In this document: positions 44,460-54,777 of the stretch, piece by piece
How positions within the stretch are numbered: the stretch's first letter is position 1
Layout of the letters: each line of letters starts with the position of its first letter
Source: Streptomyces sp. Tue 6430
GTDB lineage: Bacteria; Actinomycetota; Actinomycetes; Streptomycetales; Streptomycetaceae
Reading direction: 5' to 3'
NCBI GenBank assembly: GCA_021568835.1
Contig: JAKGSH010000006.1
Location: forward strand, 1 to 64,000
Length of the DNA: 64,000 bases
Made by a program: the position numbers and the translations under genes
The notes under the pieces: generated by a model
What the model saw: only the letters and a program-made list of their open reading frames with translations
The model's database searches: none
Told to the model about the DNA's origin: nothing

Positions 44460-45707
44460 ATGCAGCTCCGCTACAACTACCGGGCCTACCCGGACGCCGC
44501 CCAGCGCCGTGCGCTGGCGCAGGCGTTCGGGTGCGCCCGCGTGGTGTGGAACGACTGCCTGCGCGACCGCAGGGAAGCACACGCGGCGGGGCTGCCGTAC
44601 GTGACGTCGGCCGAGCTGTCCCGGCTTCGCATCACCCAGGCCAAGCGCACCGAGGAACGCGCCTGGCTCGCCAGCGTGTCGGCGGTCGTCCTGCAACAGT
44701 CCCTGCGGGACCTGGACACCGCCTACAAGAACTTCTTCGACTCGGTCAAGGGCAAGCGGGCCGGCCGGAAGGTGGGGCCGCCCCGCTACAAGTCGAAGAA
44801 GGACACCCGGCAGTCGATCCGCCTCAACACCAACGCCTTCTGCCTTCAGAGCGACGGCACGGTGTACGTGGCCAAAGTCGGCAACCTCGATGTCAGATGG
44901 TCCCGTCGCCTTCCGATCGCACCCACGTCCCTGACCGTCACCAAGGACAGCTGCGGCCGGTACTTCCTCAGCTTCGTCGTCGACACCGAGCCGGACATCC
45001 TCCCCGGCCTGGAGGCCGAGGCCGGTATCGACCTCGGCCTGTCCGCCTTCGCGGTCCTCTCGGACGGCCGGAAGATCGACAGCCCGCGCTTCCTGCGCCG
45101 GGCGGAGAAGAAACTCAAACGCCTTCAGCGGGAACTGTCCCGCAAACAGAAGGGATCGAGGAACCGGGCCAAGGCCCGCATCAGGGTCGCACGCCGGCAC
45201 GCCCGTGTGGCGGACCGGCGCCGGGACTTCCACCACAAGGCATCCACACAGATCATTCGCGACAACCAAGCGGTGTACGTGGAGAACCTCGCGGTGTCCG
45301 GCCTCGGACGTACCCGGCTCGCCAAGTCCGTGCACGACGCGGGATGGTCCGCGTTCGTCGGCATGCTGGAGTACAAGGCGGCTCTGCACGGCCGTACCTT
45401 CGCCAAGGCGGACCGGGCCTTCCCGTCCTCCCAGGTCTGCTCGGCCTGCGGATTTAGGGACGGTCCCAAGCCCCTGCACGTCCGGCAGTGGACGTGCGGC
45501 GAATGCGGCACCGTGCACGACCGCGACCACAACGCAGCCCGCAACGTCCTCTTCGAAGGACGCCGTATCGTCGCCGCCGGACGGGCGGAGACGCTAAACG
45601 CCTCGTGGAGCGCCGGTAAGACCAGGACGAAAGCCCCGGCACAGCGCGGTGAAGCAGGAAGCCCCCGGAAGGGTCAGACGGCCCAGGCCGGAATCCCTGG
45701 ACTTTAG
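44460..45707 (+). CDS. tnpB: TnpB, RuvC-like RNA-guided nuclease
   Basis: 415 residues, intact. RuvC residues: Asp191 (AGIDLGLSAFAVL), Glu275 (AVYVENLAVSGLG) and the Asp in VHDRDHNAARN (354/356). The zinc finger has Cys327, Cys330, Cys346, Cys349 (VCSACGF; WTCGECG). N-terminal LRYNYRAYPDAAQRRALAQA is typical. Members of this family use an omega RNA from the element's right end to cut DNA next to a TAM. ATG 44460 follows AAGG; the gene overlaps the predicted omega RNA. All catalytic residues are present, so activity is plausible. Confidence 0.95.
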   Translation: MQLRYNYRAYPDAAQRRALAQAFGCARVVWNDCLRDRREAHAAGLPYVTSAELSRLRITQAKRTEERAWLASVSAVVLQQSLRDLDTAYKNFFDSVKGKRAGRKVGPPRYKSKKDTRQSIRLNTNAFCLQSDGTVYVAKVGNLDVRWSRRLPIAPTSLTVTKDSCGRYFLSFVVDTEPDILPGLEAEAGIDLGLSAFAVLSDGRKIDSPRFLRRAEKKLKRLQRELSRKQKGSRNRAKARIRVARRHARVADRRRDFHHKASTQIIRDNQAVYVENLAVSGLGRTRLAKSVHDAGWSAFVGMLEYKAALHGRTFAKADRAFPSSQVCSACGFRDGPKPLHVRQWTCGECGTVHDRDHNAARNVLFEGRRIVAAGRAETLNASWSAGKTRTKAPAQRGEAGSPRKGQTAQAGIPGL

Positions 45708-45744
45708 GCCAGGGAGCACGTCAAACGCTGTGCGTCTCCACCGG
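45600..45744 (+). ncRNA. Predicted omega RNA (TnpB guide RNA) with guide
   Basis: By analogy with ISDra2 and other IS605 elements, the scaffold runs from the 3' end of tnpB through the right-end hairpin to TCAA (45724), followed by a guide copied from the flank. The guide would begin ACGCTGTGCGTCTCCACC at 45725. The 5' end is approximate; only the right-end boundary is exact. Confidence 0.65.
45695..45714. other. Right-end subterminal hairpin of the element
   Basis: CCCTGG, ACTTTAGG, CCAGGG, ten bases before the end. It serves TnpA binding and probably forms the terminal stem of the omega RNA. Confidence 0.8.
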
Positions 45745-45917
45745 GACCCGCGAGGTCACCCGGGCCCTGGAAGTGGCCCGGAGCTGGCTCGCCGCGGCCA
45801 CCGACACCGACACCGCCGCCCACCGCCCCGCCACCACTGCCCACCGCCCCGCCACCGCCGACCACAGCACCGACGACGGGCCGCACGTGTACGCCGCCTG
45901 ACCGGTCGACACCCCGA

Positions 45918-45948
45918 CGCCCCGCCGCGGCCCGCCCGCGGCGGGGCG
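45918..45948 (+). terminator. Hairpin after the DUF5133 gene
   Basis: CGCCCCGCCGCGG, five bases, CCGCGGCGGGGCG: perfect 13-bp stem 16 bases after the stop. Confidence 0.7.
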
Positions 45949-46158
45949 CCCGTGTGTGCGGCGTCCGGGTGCGCGGCGCTCGGGCGTGCGGTCCCCGCAC
46001 ACGACGGCCGCGCAGGCGACGCCGCGACTGCGACCCGTGGGTGTGACCTGCGTGTGTGACCTGCGTGCGGGCCGTGTGTACAGCCCGTGTGCACAGGCCG
46101 GGCGTACGGCGTCGAAGCCGGGGCATCCGGGTCTCCGAGACTCTTCCAGGAGGTTGAC

Positions 46159-46997
46159 ATGAACGCGAGTGCCCTGGCGCGCAACGGCCGCATGGAGGCC
46201 GAGCGCGCCGCGCGGGGTTCGGTCACGCGGGGGGCCGCGAAGGCCGGACTGGCCGCGCGCGGAGTGATCTACCTGCTCGTCGGGGCGCTGGCCCTCCGGA
46301 TCGCCTTCGGCGAGAACAAGAAGAAGCAGGCCGACCGGCAGGGCGCCCTCGCCGAGATCGCGGACCAGCCCTTCGGCTCCGTCCTGCTGTGGGCCCTCGG
46401 ATCGGGCTGGTCGGCATGGCGTTGTGGCGGCTGTCCGAGGTGGTCTTCGGCTCGGCCGGACCGGACGGCCGCAAGGCGAAGAAGCGACTGCTGGCGCTCG
46501 TGCGCTGCGTCTTCTACTCCTTCGTCGCCTACTCCGTGCTCGCCTTCGCCGCCGGATCGGGCGACGGGGGCGGGTCGAGCGACGAGCAGTCGCGTGACGT
46601 CACCGCCCGTGTGCTCGAACTGCCCGGGGGCCGGTGGATCGTCGGCGCGGCCGGTGTCGGGATCGTCGTCGGCGGCCTCTGGATGGGCGTCCGGGCCCTC
46701 CTGCGCAAGTACCACAAGCACCTGCGGCTCGGCGAGATGTCCGCGCGGATGCGTCGCCTCGTGGACGTCACCGGGGTGGGTGGCGGCACGGCGCGCGGCC
46801 TGGTCTTCGCGGCGGCCGGCGCCTTCGCCGTCCGGGCGGCCGTCGACTACGAGCCCGACAAGGCCAAGGGGCTCGACGACACCCTGCGCTCCTTCGCCGA
46901 GACGCCCGCCGGGCCGTGGCTGCTGGCCTGCGTGGCGGCCGGTCTGGTGCTGTTCGGGCTGTTCTCCTTCGCGATGGCCCGCTGGCGGAAGGTCTGA
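46159..46997 (+). CDS. DUF1206 membrane protein (frame broken once)
   Basis: About 279 residues, with three repeats of a two-span unit: KAGLAARGVIYLLVGALALR, ALVRCVFYSFVAYSVLAFAA and GGTARGLVFAAAGAFAVRAA each start a unit, the DUF1206 pattern. ATG 46159 follows a strong AGGAGG. One G is missing at 46399-46400; repair joins LLWALG to IGLVGMALWR. Function unknown. The following gene starts 28 bases after the stop, so the two are probably co-transcribed. Confidence 0.88.
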
Positions 46998-47025
46998 AGG
47001 AGCCGTCGGTGGGAACCCGGAGGGC

Positions 47026-47457
47026 ATGAACGAATCCGAGTTCCCGCCGGACGGACGGCCCGTGGACATGTACCTCGACCTCCTGCGCGTCCGCATGGAC
47101 AGCGAGGACTTCGCGATGCTGCTCAAGGTCGTCTCACCCGCCCTGCGCGCCCTGGACGAACAATCCGCCGAGACCCTCGACTTCGCGCTCGATCCGCAGG
47201 AGACCGAGGAGCTGCCCCAGGAGATCCGCGACGAGGCCGCCCTGGTCATCGCCACGGCCGTCACCGGCCGGCTGGACAACCAGCTCGTCGAGATCCAGGT
47301 CGACGGAACCGGCCCGGTCCGCGTGGTCACCGACGCGGAGACGGCTTCCGACCCGGGCCGCCTCGCCGAGATCGCCGGCTGCATCCAGCAGCGCCAGAAC
47401 GACACCGAAGAACTCCGGGGCATCGCGGCGGCGAGCGGCCTGCCGACGGATTTCTGA
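47026..47457 (+). CDS. Hypothetical acidic protein, 143 residues
   Basis: ATG 47026 behind GGAGGGC. Soluble and strongly acidic, alternating helices (MYLDLLRVRMDSEDFAMLLK, LDFALDPQETEELPQEIRDE) with a strand region (LVEIQVDGTGPVRVVTD). No recognised family or motif. It follows the DUF1206 gene closely and ends at a strong terminator, so it is the last gene of that unit. Confidence 0.75.
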   Translation: MNESEFPPDGRPVDMYLDLLRVRMDSEDFAMLLKVVSPALRALDEQSAETLDFALDPQETEELPQEIRDEAALVIATAVTGRLDNQLVEIQVDGTGPVRVVTDAETASDPGRLAEIAGCIQQRQNDTEELRGIAAASGLPTDF

Positions 47458-47475
47458 CCCGCCCCGGCGGCCCCG

Positions 47476-47523
47476 CACGGGCGCCCGCCCCGACGCCGAA
47501 CGGCGCCGGGACGGGCGCCCGTG
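47476..47523 (+). terminator. Strong terminator hairpin
   Basis: CACGGGCGCCCG (47476-47487) pairs perfectly with CGGGCGCCCGTG (47512-47523); inner bases can pair further (GCCG-AAC-GGCG). 18 bases after the stop of the preceding gene. Confidence 0.78.
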
Positions 47524-47996
47524 TCTTGCGCGGGGGGAGGGGAGCCGCCGCCGCGGCTTGTGCGGGGCCCGGCCCGACCGGCCCGCTGCGGGCGCCCTGC
47601 CCTGCCCTGCCCCGGCCGACGAGTACGGGCGGCGCGGGACGGTTACGGGCGGCGCGGGGCGGTGCGGGCGCCTGTCCGGCCCACGGGTGACGGGCGGTGC
47701 GGAGCGGTGCGGACACCCCGCCCGGCCGACGGCTACGGGCGACGCGGGCAGGCGACCGGCCGGTCTTCGAGAGCCCGCTGCCGGCCGGCCCGCGGGATCT
47801 CGCCGCCGTCCGGCCTCGGGAGGCCTCCTCCCGATCGGCATCGTGAGGCTTCCCCTTGATCGGCCTCGGCCGCCTCGTCCGAGCCACCTCCCGCCCGGCC
47901 GGCGCCCCTGTTCCTCCCGCCTCCGTGCCCCCGCGCCCCGCGTCCTCGTCCGGTGCCGGGGCTCGGGCCTCAGCCGCCGTCGGGGCGGGCCCTGCC
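47524..47996. other. Repeat-rich non-coding interval
   Basis: No gene seen. TACGGGCGGCGCGGG occurs at 47624 and 47644, and decayed relatives at about 47690 and 47730 form a loose 20-bp periodicity. The following FUSC gene on the minus strand ends at 47997. Confidence 0.5.
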
Positions 47997-50242
47997 TCAC
48001 CTCGCCGGTGACGTCACCGGAACCCCCAGCGGCCGGGCCAGGCCCGTCACCGCCTCGTCCAGGCGTTGCAGGTGGCGCAGGACGCGGTCGGTGACGCGGC
48101 CGTAGCGGGGGGTGCCGTAGGTGCCCGGGCCGAGGAGGGAGGCCACGCTGGGACCGGTGGCGACCTCGGCGGTGCTGTGCTCGTCGGCGACGCGCGCGGC
48201 GATGGCGTCGATGTTGCGCAGGATGCGCCGGCCGGCGCCGCGCAGCCGGGGTCCGCCGCGATCGAGGGATGGGCGGGCAGCAGCTCGGCCGTGGCCGCCA
48301 GCGCCCGGGCGTGGTAGGCGCAGGTCTCCAGCAGGGCCACGACGTACCGGGCGGTGTCCCGCCGGGTCCGCAGCGGGGTGACCGGATGGGTCAGCGGCTG
48401 GGTCGCGGAGCGCAGGTCGGACAGGGCCTGGTCCAGTTCCCGGGACCGGTCCAGCAGCTCGACCGGCGGTCCGCCGCTGAGCTGTTCCACGGCGGCCCCG
48501 GTGACGTCGGTCAGCCGCTCCAGGACGGTCGTGAGCAGTTCGTCCGTGCGCCGGTCCGTGCGCACGGGCAGCACCAGCGCCGCCGCGACCACCCCGCTGG
48601 CCACCCCCAGCGCCGTCTCCTCCACGCGCAGGACCAGCACGTCCGGGCTGTAGGTGTGCAGCAGCGTGTACAGCACGCCCAGCGCCGCGGTGACGAAGAA
48701 CGACATCAGGGTGTACGACAGGGGCGCCGTGTAGAACATCGCGAACACGCACAACAGGACCACCGCGAACGCCGTCCCCGTGTGGTGGCCGACCAGTCCC
48801 GCGAGGCCGATCCCCGCGACCACGCCGAGGACGGTGCCGAGCAGCCGCCGGTACCCCTTGACGAGGATCTCCCCGGTGGACGCGGTGTTGATGAAGACGA
48901 TCCAGCAGGTGAGGACCGCCCAGTACCAGCGGTGGGTGGACAGCAGTTCGCCGCCGACGATGGCCAGCGCCGAGCCGACGGCCACCTGGACGGCCGCGCG
49001 GGTGGTCGGCCGCCGCAGCCCCGTGGGCCGGTCCGCGTCCTCCTCGCCGGACTCCTCCCGGCCGATCGCCGCGTCCTCCGCGTCCAGTTCCTCCCGGGAA
49101 CGGGCCGTCTCGGGGCTGTCGTCGGACTCGTCCTGCGGCCCGTCGAGCGCGAGGCGCAGCCCCAGCACGGCGCGGGCGCTCTCCCCGACGCCCCGGAAGA
49201 CGTCCCGCACGGCCGGGGGAGCGGGCGGCAGGTGCTCCTCGTCGCGGTAGCCCAGCAGGCGGTTGCGGACCTGCGCGAGCCCGGTGCCGTCGGCGACCGG
49301 ACGCCGGACCAGCAGGCGCAGGGCCCGCAGATCACGGCGGAGCACGTCCGTCGCCTCCTCCTCCGGCATCGGCAGGCGCCCGCGTTCGGGGAGGGGCGCG
49401 CCCGGCAGGTGCAGGGTCAGGGTGTCCGCGCGCTCGGCGCCGCGTGCCGTCAGCAGGAGCAGCCCGAGCCGCTCGGCGGCGATCTCCGCGTCGGCGATCC
49501 GGCGCTGCACCAGCCGGGCCGTCGCCTCGTCGGGCGTGCCCTCCTCGAGCCGGCCGTGGATCATCATCGCCGTCTCGTGCAGCCGGGCGGTGCCCGTGCG
49601 CACGTGCGCCAGCGCCTTCTCCACGTCGTCCGGGCCGGCGTCGAGCAGTTCCAGCTGGGCGTCGAGCAACTGCGCGAGCCGCGCCCGGAAGGCGTGCCGC
49701 AGCCGCAGCAGGATCCCCGCCGACGTCTGCGGCACCAGCACGAACCGGGCCAGCGCGCTGCACGCGAAGGCGACGGCGAGGACCCCCCAGAGTCCCGGCA
49801 GCAGATGCGGGGTGGCGCCCACGAACAGGGACAGGAAGTAGACCTGGAAGCCGATCAGCCCGAGCGCGGTGCCCCGGTCGCCGAACCGGCGCCCGTACAC
49901 CGCGCAGAAGATGAGCACGACGAAGAAGACGTCACCGGCCACCACGTGCGAACTCAGCAGCGCCGCCAGGGACACCGAGGCCAGCGCGACCGGCAGCCCC
50001 AGGGCCAGGGTCACCGCCTGCGGGCCCCGCTGCTTCTCCCGGACGGCGAACGTGGCGACCATCGCCGCGACGGCCCCCGCGACCAGGTGCGTGACGTCCG
50101 CGTCCAGCAGGGACAGCACGGCCAGCGTGAGGGTGATCGCACCGACCGTCCGCAGCCCGGCCGCGAGCCGCAGCAGCCCGGGATCGGATGCCAGCACCCG
50201 GTCCCGCACCCCCGCCGCCCACGCCGGTGCCGCCGCCTTCAC
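47997..50242 (-). CDS. FUSC-family membrane protein (frame broken near C-terminus)
   Basis: About 748 residues. Two membrane blocks, each of five or so spans: the first around 30-170 (AITLTLAVLSLLDADVTHLV, SSHVVAGDVFFVVLIFCAVY), the second around 415-560 (TRAAVQVAVGSALAIVGGEL, RWYWAVLTCWIVFINTASTG, GYRRLLGTVLGVVAGIGLAG). The last is the classical fusaric-acid-resistance/aromatic-exporter signature. A long cytoplasmic middle and tail complete it. One base is missing at 48248-48251; repair gives IAADPRLRGAGRRILRNIDA. Probable efflux of aromatic acids or drugs. Confidence 0.9.
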
Positions 50243-50297
50243 GCCGCCGTACTCTCCCGCCCGTCTCAGCCGTCCCCGCCGTGCTCTCCCGCCCGTC

Positions 50298-51664
50298 TCA
50301 GCCGGCCCCGGGGCGCCCGCTCTCCACCTGGGCCCGCACCTGCTCGGGCGTCAGATAGGTGTCGGTGTACTCGAAGTCCTTCAGCTTGGCGGGCCGCCGG
50401 GCCTGGAAGCCGGTGCGGACGAAATCGTCGCCCGCGACGGCGTTCAGCGTCCAGTTCGTCAGCACGCGCGCCTTGGCCACTCCGGTGCGCAGCGCCCCCC
50501 AGTGGTACCCGCGGGCCACCAGCTGCGCGGGCAGCCCGTGCAGTTCGACGCCGAGCGGCTTGGACACGGCGTCGGTGCCGCCGAGATCCACCACCAGCCC
50601 GAGGTCCTTGTGCGCGTACGGCCGCATCGCCTGGCCGCGCAGGCGCGCGATGACGTTGTCGGCGACGGCCTTGCCCTGCCGCATCGCGTGCTGGGCGGTC
50701 GGCGGGCAGACGGCGCCCTCCTGGCCCTTGGTCTCGTCGGGGACGGCCGCGGCGTCGCCGAGCGCGAACACCCCGTCGTGGCCGGGCAGGTCCATGCGCG
50801 AGGTGACCGCGAGCCGCCCGCGGACCGTCTCCGCGCCGAGCGTGGCGATCAGCGGGCTCGCCACGACACCGGCGGTCCAGATCAGCGTGTGGGTCGGCAC
50901 CACGCGGCCGTCGGTGAAGGTGACCTCCTCGGCCCGGCCTTGGCGATGGACACCCCCAGCGACACCTCGATGCCCCGCCTGCGCAGCACCTCCTGCGCGC
51001 TGCGGCCGAGCTTGTCGCCGAGTTCCGGCATCAGCTTGGGCGCGATGTCGATCAGGTGCCACTTGATCAGGCTCGGGTCCAGCCTGGGGTAGCGCTTGAC
51101 CGCGTTGTGGGTGAGCAGCTGGAGGCAGGCGGCGGTCTCGGTGCCGGCGTAGCCGCCGCCGACCACCACGAACTGGAGCCGCGCGGCCCGCTCGGCGGGG
51201 TCGTTGCTGGCGTCGGCGAGGTCGAGCTGGCTGATGACGTGGTCGCGGAGATAGGCCGCCTCCGCGAGCGTCTTCAGGCCGAAGGCGTGGTCGGTCAGCC
51301 CCGGGATGTCGAAGGTGCGGGTGACGCTGCCGGGCGCGAGCACGATGTGGTCGTACGGTTCGTTGACGATCTCGTCGGTGATGGTCCGGATGACGCAGAC
51401 CTTCGACTGCAGGTCCACGCCGATGGCTCCGCCCGGGATGATCCGGGTGCGGTACTTCTCGCTGCGGCGCAGCGACAGCGCGATCGACTGGGGGGTCAGC
51501 ACCCCGGAGGCGACCTGCGGCAGCAGCGGCAGGTAGAGCTGGTAGGCGAACGGCGTCACCAGGGTGACGTCGGCCTCCGCGGCGGCGAGTTTGCGTTCCA
51601 GGCGTCGGACGCACCCCACTCCCGCGAAGCCCGCGCCCACCACCAGGATCCTGGGTCGTGTCAC
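50298..51664 (-). CDS. NAD(P)/FAD-dependent oxidoreductase, NDH-2-like (frame broken once)
   Basis: About 455 residues. FAD site ILVVGAGFAGVGCVRRLERK; NAD(P) site LQFVVVGGGYAGTETAACLQ; conserved YQLYLPLLPQVASGVLTP, VFALGDAAAVPD and the C-terminal amphipathic segment GYHWGALRTGVAKARVLTNW. These fit non-proton-pumping NADH:quinone dehydrogenases, though several such genes usually exist per Streptomyces and some have other acceptors. One base is missing at 50933-50935. GTG 51664 is spaced from GGATGG; ATG 51673 is three codons earlier. Confidence 0.9.
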
Positions 51665-52021
51665 GATGTCCATCCCTTCCTGCGGCTCCAGGCGGTCTGC
51701 CTCGACGTTGTGCGGGTGCCCCCGGACGGCCCTTTCGCACACCCTTGATCCCACCGCGACCGAAGCGGTTGTGCCAGCCGGACGGAGCATGCAGACGAAC
51801 GTCTCTCCCGGGGCCCCGCGGTACCCGTACGACGACCCGTGGACGCCCGGCCCTTCGGGCGAGCGGGCGTGCACGACGAGAGCGGGTGCCGGAGGGCGGA
51901 GGCGCGGAGTGCGCGACGACCCCGCCCGACGACCCCGCCCGACGGCCCCGCCCGACGGCCCCCGGCGGGCGGTGACCTGCGGACGGCGGACGGTGACCCG
52001 CGGGCGGTGGAGCCGCCGCGG
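51665..52021. other. Upstream region of the NDH-2-like gene with a 13-bp repeat
   Basis: No gene seen. GACGACCCCGCCC-type units repeat 3.7 times at 51915-51963. The promoter for the minus-strand NDH-2-like gene should lie in the 51680-51800 part. Confidence 0.55.
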
Positions 52022-53739
52022 TCAGCCCGCCCGCACCGTCCCGCCGACGAGGCTGTCGATGTGGCACAGCAGCAGACACACGTCGTCGTCCCGCTCGGAG
52101 TCGCTCAGCATCGGGTCCAGGATGTGGTCGGCCGCGCCGTCGAGGTCCGCGTCCAGTTCGCCGGTGCCGAAGGAGCCGAGGGCCGCCGCGAGCCGTTCGA
52201 TGCCCGGGTCTATGCCCTGCGCGCGCCGCTCCACCAGTCCGTCGGTGTAGAGCGCCAGCGTCGAGCCGGGCACCAGGGGCACCGTGTGGTCGGCGATCTC
52301 CTGGTGCATCGGGATGCCCAGCATCGCCCCGGCTTGGCGTCCAGCGTGCGCACCCGCCCGTCCGGGCCGCGCAGCACGGGCGGCGGATGCCCCGCGGCCG
52401 CCCACGTCAGCACCGGCTCCCCGGGCTGGAAGCGGGCGATGACGGCGGTGGCGTACAGGTCGGGCTGGAGGTGGTGCAGGAAGGTGTGCAGTCGGGTCAG
52501 CAGCACGCCGGGGCTGCCGCCGTCGACGGCGTAGGCGCGCAGCGCGGTGCGCAGCTGGCTCATCATGACGGCCGCGTGCAGCCCGTGCCCGGTGACGTCG
52601 CCGATGACGGTGATCAGGCTGCCGTCGGGCTGCCGGAACGCGTCGTACCAGTCGCCGCCGATGTTCAGCCCGTACGTCGCCGGCAGGTAGCGGGCCGCCA
52701 GGCGCAGGCCGGGAGTGGTCGGCAGGTCGGTGAGCAGGGCGCGCTGGAGGGTCTCGGCGATGTCCCGGTTGTGCTCGAAGCGGCGGGCGTTGTCCAGCGC
52801 GATGCTGGCCCGCCTGGTCAGTTCGATCAGCATGACGGCGTCGTCGGGGTCCCAGCGCTCGCCCGGCGGCGTCAGGGTCAGCACGCCCAGGGGAGCGCCG
52901 CGGGTCGGCAGGGGGACGCACAGCAGCGGCCGGTCGGGGCGCAGCGCCGACGCCGGCTGGTCGTCGACGCCGGGCAGCCCGCCGGGGTGCGCGGCGGCGT
53001 ACTGGGGACGGCCGGTGCGGGCGGCGACCACCGCGGCCGCCGGGCGCGGGGCGGGAGGCTGCCTGCCGTCCTCCGTGTCGAACAGCCAGACGTCCACCGC
53101 GCGCGCGTACTCGGGCACCAGCAGCTCGGGCAGCCGGCGCACGATCTCCTCGTGGTTCAGGGAAGCCGTCAGCACCGCGCTGGCGTCCGCGAGGAACGTC
53201 AGCCTGCGCCGGGCGCGCTCCGCCTCCTGGCGGGCCGCGCGTTCGGCGGCGAACGCCTCGCGCTGGGCCCGTCCGGCCGCGTCCAGCTCGGCGTGCAGCG
53301 CCAGGACGCCCTGGTTGGTCTGGTGCAGTTCCTCCCGGTGGAAGGCGACCAGCTCCTCCTGCTCGGCGAGCCGGTCCAGCACCAGGGCGGTGTCCTCGTC
53401 GGCGTTGAGCAGGGCCTCCGCGAACACCCCGGTGTCGTCCGCCACCCCGGCGGACTCCGAGGGGTCGGCCGGCTCGGGGCAGGGCACGCAGAAGTACCAC
53501 GGCGGCTCCGCGGCGGCGGGCAGCGGGGCGACCTCGACGCGCAGCAGGCCCTCGCCCGACTCCAGGCCGAGCAGCCAGCTGCCGCCCTTGGTCAGGCACT
53601 GGCGCAGCCGCCCGCCGAGCGCGGCCGCCAGCCGGGTCCGCTCCAGCGGCACGACGCCGTACGCCGCGGCCAGCCGCGCCGCGGCGATCCGGGCGCGCGC
53701 CGCGTCCGTGACGGTGGTGATCTGCCAGGTGCGCATCAT
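52022..53739 (-). CDS. GAF-SpoIIE phosphatase, RsbU-like (frame broken once)
   Basis: About 572 residues. N-terminal 90 residues resemble a degenerate HATPase (TWQITTVTDAARARIAAARL). A coiled coil (LAEQEELVAFHREELHQTNQ and AFAAERAARQEAERARRRL) leads to a GAF domain (FLADASAVLTASLNHEEIVR to RASIALDNARRFEHN) and the SpoIIE phosphatase (YGLNIGGDWYDAFRQPDGSL, GDVTGHGLHAAVMMSQ, LYTDGLVERRAQ). One base is missing at 52327-52330. ATG 53739 overlaps the upstream stop. Last gene of the stressosome-type operon; the natural role is dephosphorylating an RsbV-like protein. Confidence 0.92.
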
Positions 53740-54777
53740 GGGCGGTCCGGCGGGGTCGGGGACAGGACGGCCACGGCGGTGTCGTCACGCACCGGGCGGG
53801 CGGAACTGCTGGTGTCGCGCACGGTCACCGCCGCCGTCACCGCGGGGTCGGCCGTCGCGAGCCGGGGGTCGGCGGGTGGCACCCAGCGGCTGGGCAGCCC
53901 GTCGCTGTGCAGGACCAGCAGCCGGTCGGCGGCCCAGGGCGCCACGGTCTCCGGCAGCCTCGTGGGGCGGTGCACGCCCACGATGCCGGGCCGGGAGAGC
54001 AGGTGACGCCAGGAGTCGCCCTCGCGCAGCCGCGCCCCCACGTTGCCGATCCCGGCGAACCGCAGCCGTTCGGACCGTACGTCGAGCTGCGCCACCGCGA
54101 CGGCGGCGCCCCGCGTGCCGCGCAGCGCGATGTCCAGGCGGTGCAGGATCTCGGCGGGCGGGAGATGGGCGCCGCGGTGCAGCTCGTCCACGGCCGCCGT
54201 GGAGGCGCGGGCCGCCTCCGGGCCGTGGCCCAGCCCGTCGGCGAGCATCAGGGTCAGCAGGTCGCCGGACCGCACCCAGGTCCAGGCGTCCCCCGAGTAC
54301 TCGGCGCGGGCGAGGGGGATGTTCACCCCGCCGGCCCGGGCGGGCGCCGGATCGCCCGGGTCGACGCGCGCGGCGGCGCCGAGCCGGGCCAGCGCGACCG
54401 TGCCGCGCCCGGGCGCGCTGTGCAGGTCGAATCCGTCGGAGACCCGTCGGCACGTCCCCAGCCCGGCGCCCAGCGAGCCCGCCGTGGAGAACCCGTCGCC
54501 GAACGCGGCCGGTACGTCGGCCATGCCGGGACCGTGGTCCACGGCCGCTATCTGCACGACGACCCCGCCCCGGCCGGCCGGCGGGGGACCAGGTCGATGA
54601 GCAGCTGGCCGCCGCGGGCGTGCTTGAGCAGGTTGGTGGCCAGCTCCGTGGCCACCAGCGCGGCCGCCGCCGTGCGTTCCTCGTCGAGGCCGACGAGCGC
54701 CGCGGCCTGCTCGGCGGCCACCCGCGCGTCCCGCACGCGCGTCGAGTCGTGCACCGGCACGTCCCACACCCGGGCAT
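53736..54777 (-). CDS. HATPase-PP2C fusion, RsbX-like (frame broken twice)
   Basis: About 347 residues. The N-terminal HATPase (ALVATELATNLLKHARGGQL N box; VDHGPGMADVPAAFGDGFS; AGSLGAGLGTCRRVSDGFDL) is joined to a PP2C domain related to RsbX/SpoIIE (DLLTLMLADGLGHGPEAARA; LRFAGIGNVGARLREGDS; VLHSDGLPSRW). Breaks at 54583-54587 and 54772-54774 are each repaired by one base; the second also places ATG 54777 seven bases behind GAGGAG. It overlaps both neighbours. RsbX-type phosphatases reset stressosome proteins RsbR/RsbS; that is the inferred job. Confidence 0.88.

Larger units (their letters stand above)
43945..45724. mobile_element. IS200/IS605-family element, IS608-like, 1780 bp
   Basis: Inserted directly 3' of TTAC (43941-43944) and ending in TCAA (45721-45724), the cleavage tetranucleotides known for IS608. 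There are no terminal inverted repeats and no target duplication, as expected. Subterminal hairpins are at 43963-43982 (CCCCGGCG, TTCA, CGCCGGGG) and 45695-45714 (CCCTGG, 8 bases, CCAGGG). It carries divergent tnpA (minus) and tnpB (plus) 27 bases apart. Flanking gene fragments rejoin perfectly in frame without the element. Confidence 0.95.
43837..45901 (+). pseudogene. DUF5133 gene split by an IS200/IS605 element
   Basis: The 5' part (43837-43944) encodes MLMPHPAVLRTLVAEYEAAT and on to QDLAY. The 3' part (45725-45901) encodes TLCVSTGTREVTRALEVARS and on to HVYAA. Joining the two at the insertion point restores one frame of 94 residues with no base lost or duplicated, and DLAYTLCVSTGTR is the conserved core of this Streptomyces family. 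ATG 43837 follows CAGGAG. The element lands in the middle of that core, so the gene is inactive unless the element excises. Confidence 0.9.

Noticed and set aside
44322..45530. A 402-residue minus-strand frame across tnpB
   Set aside because: Antisense of tnpB apart from its last 30 residues, which are the N-terminus of TnpA.
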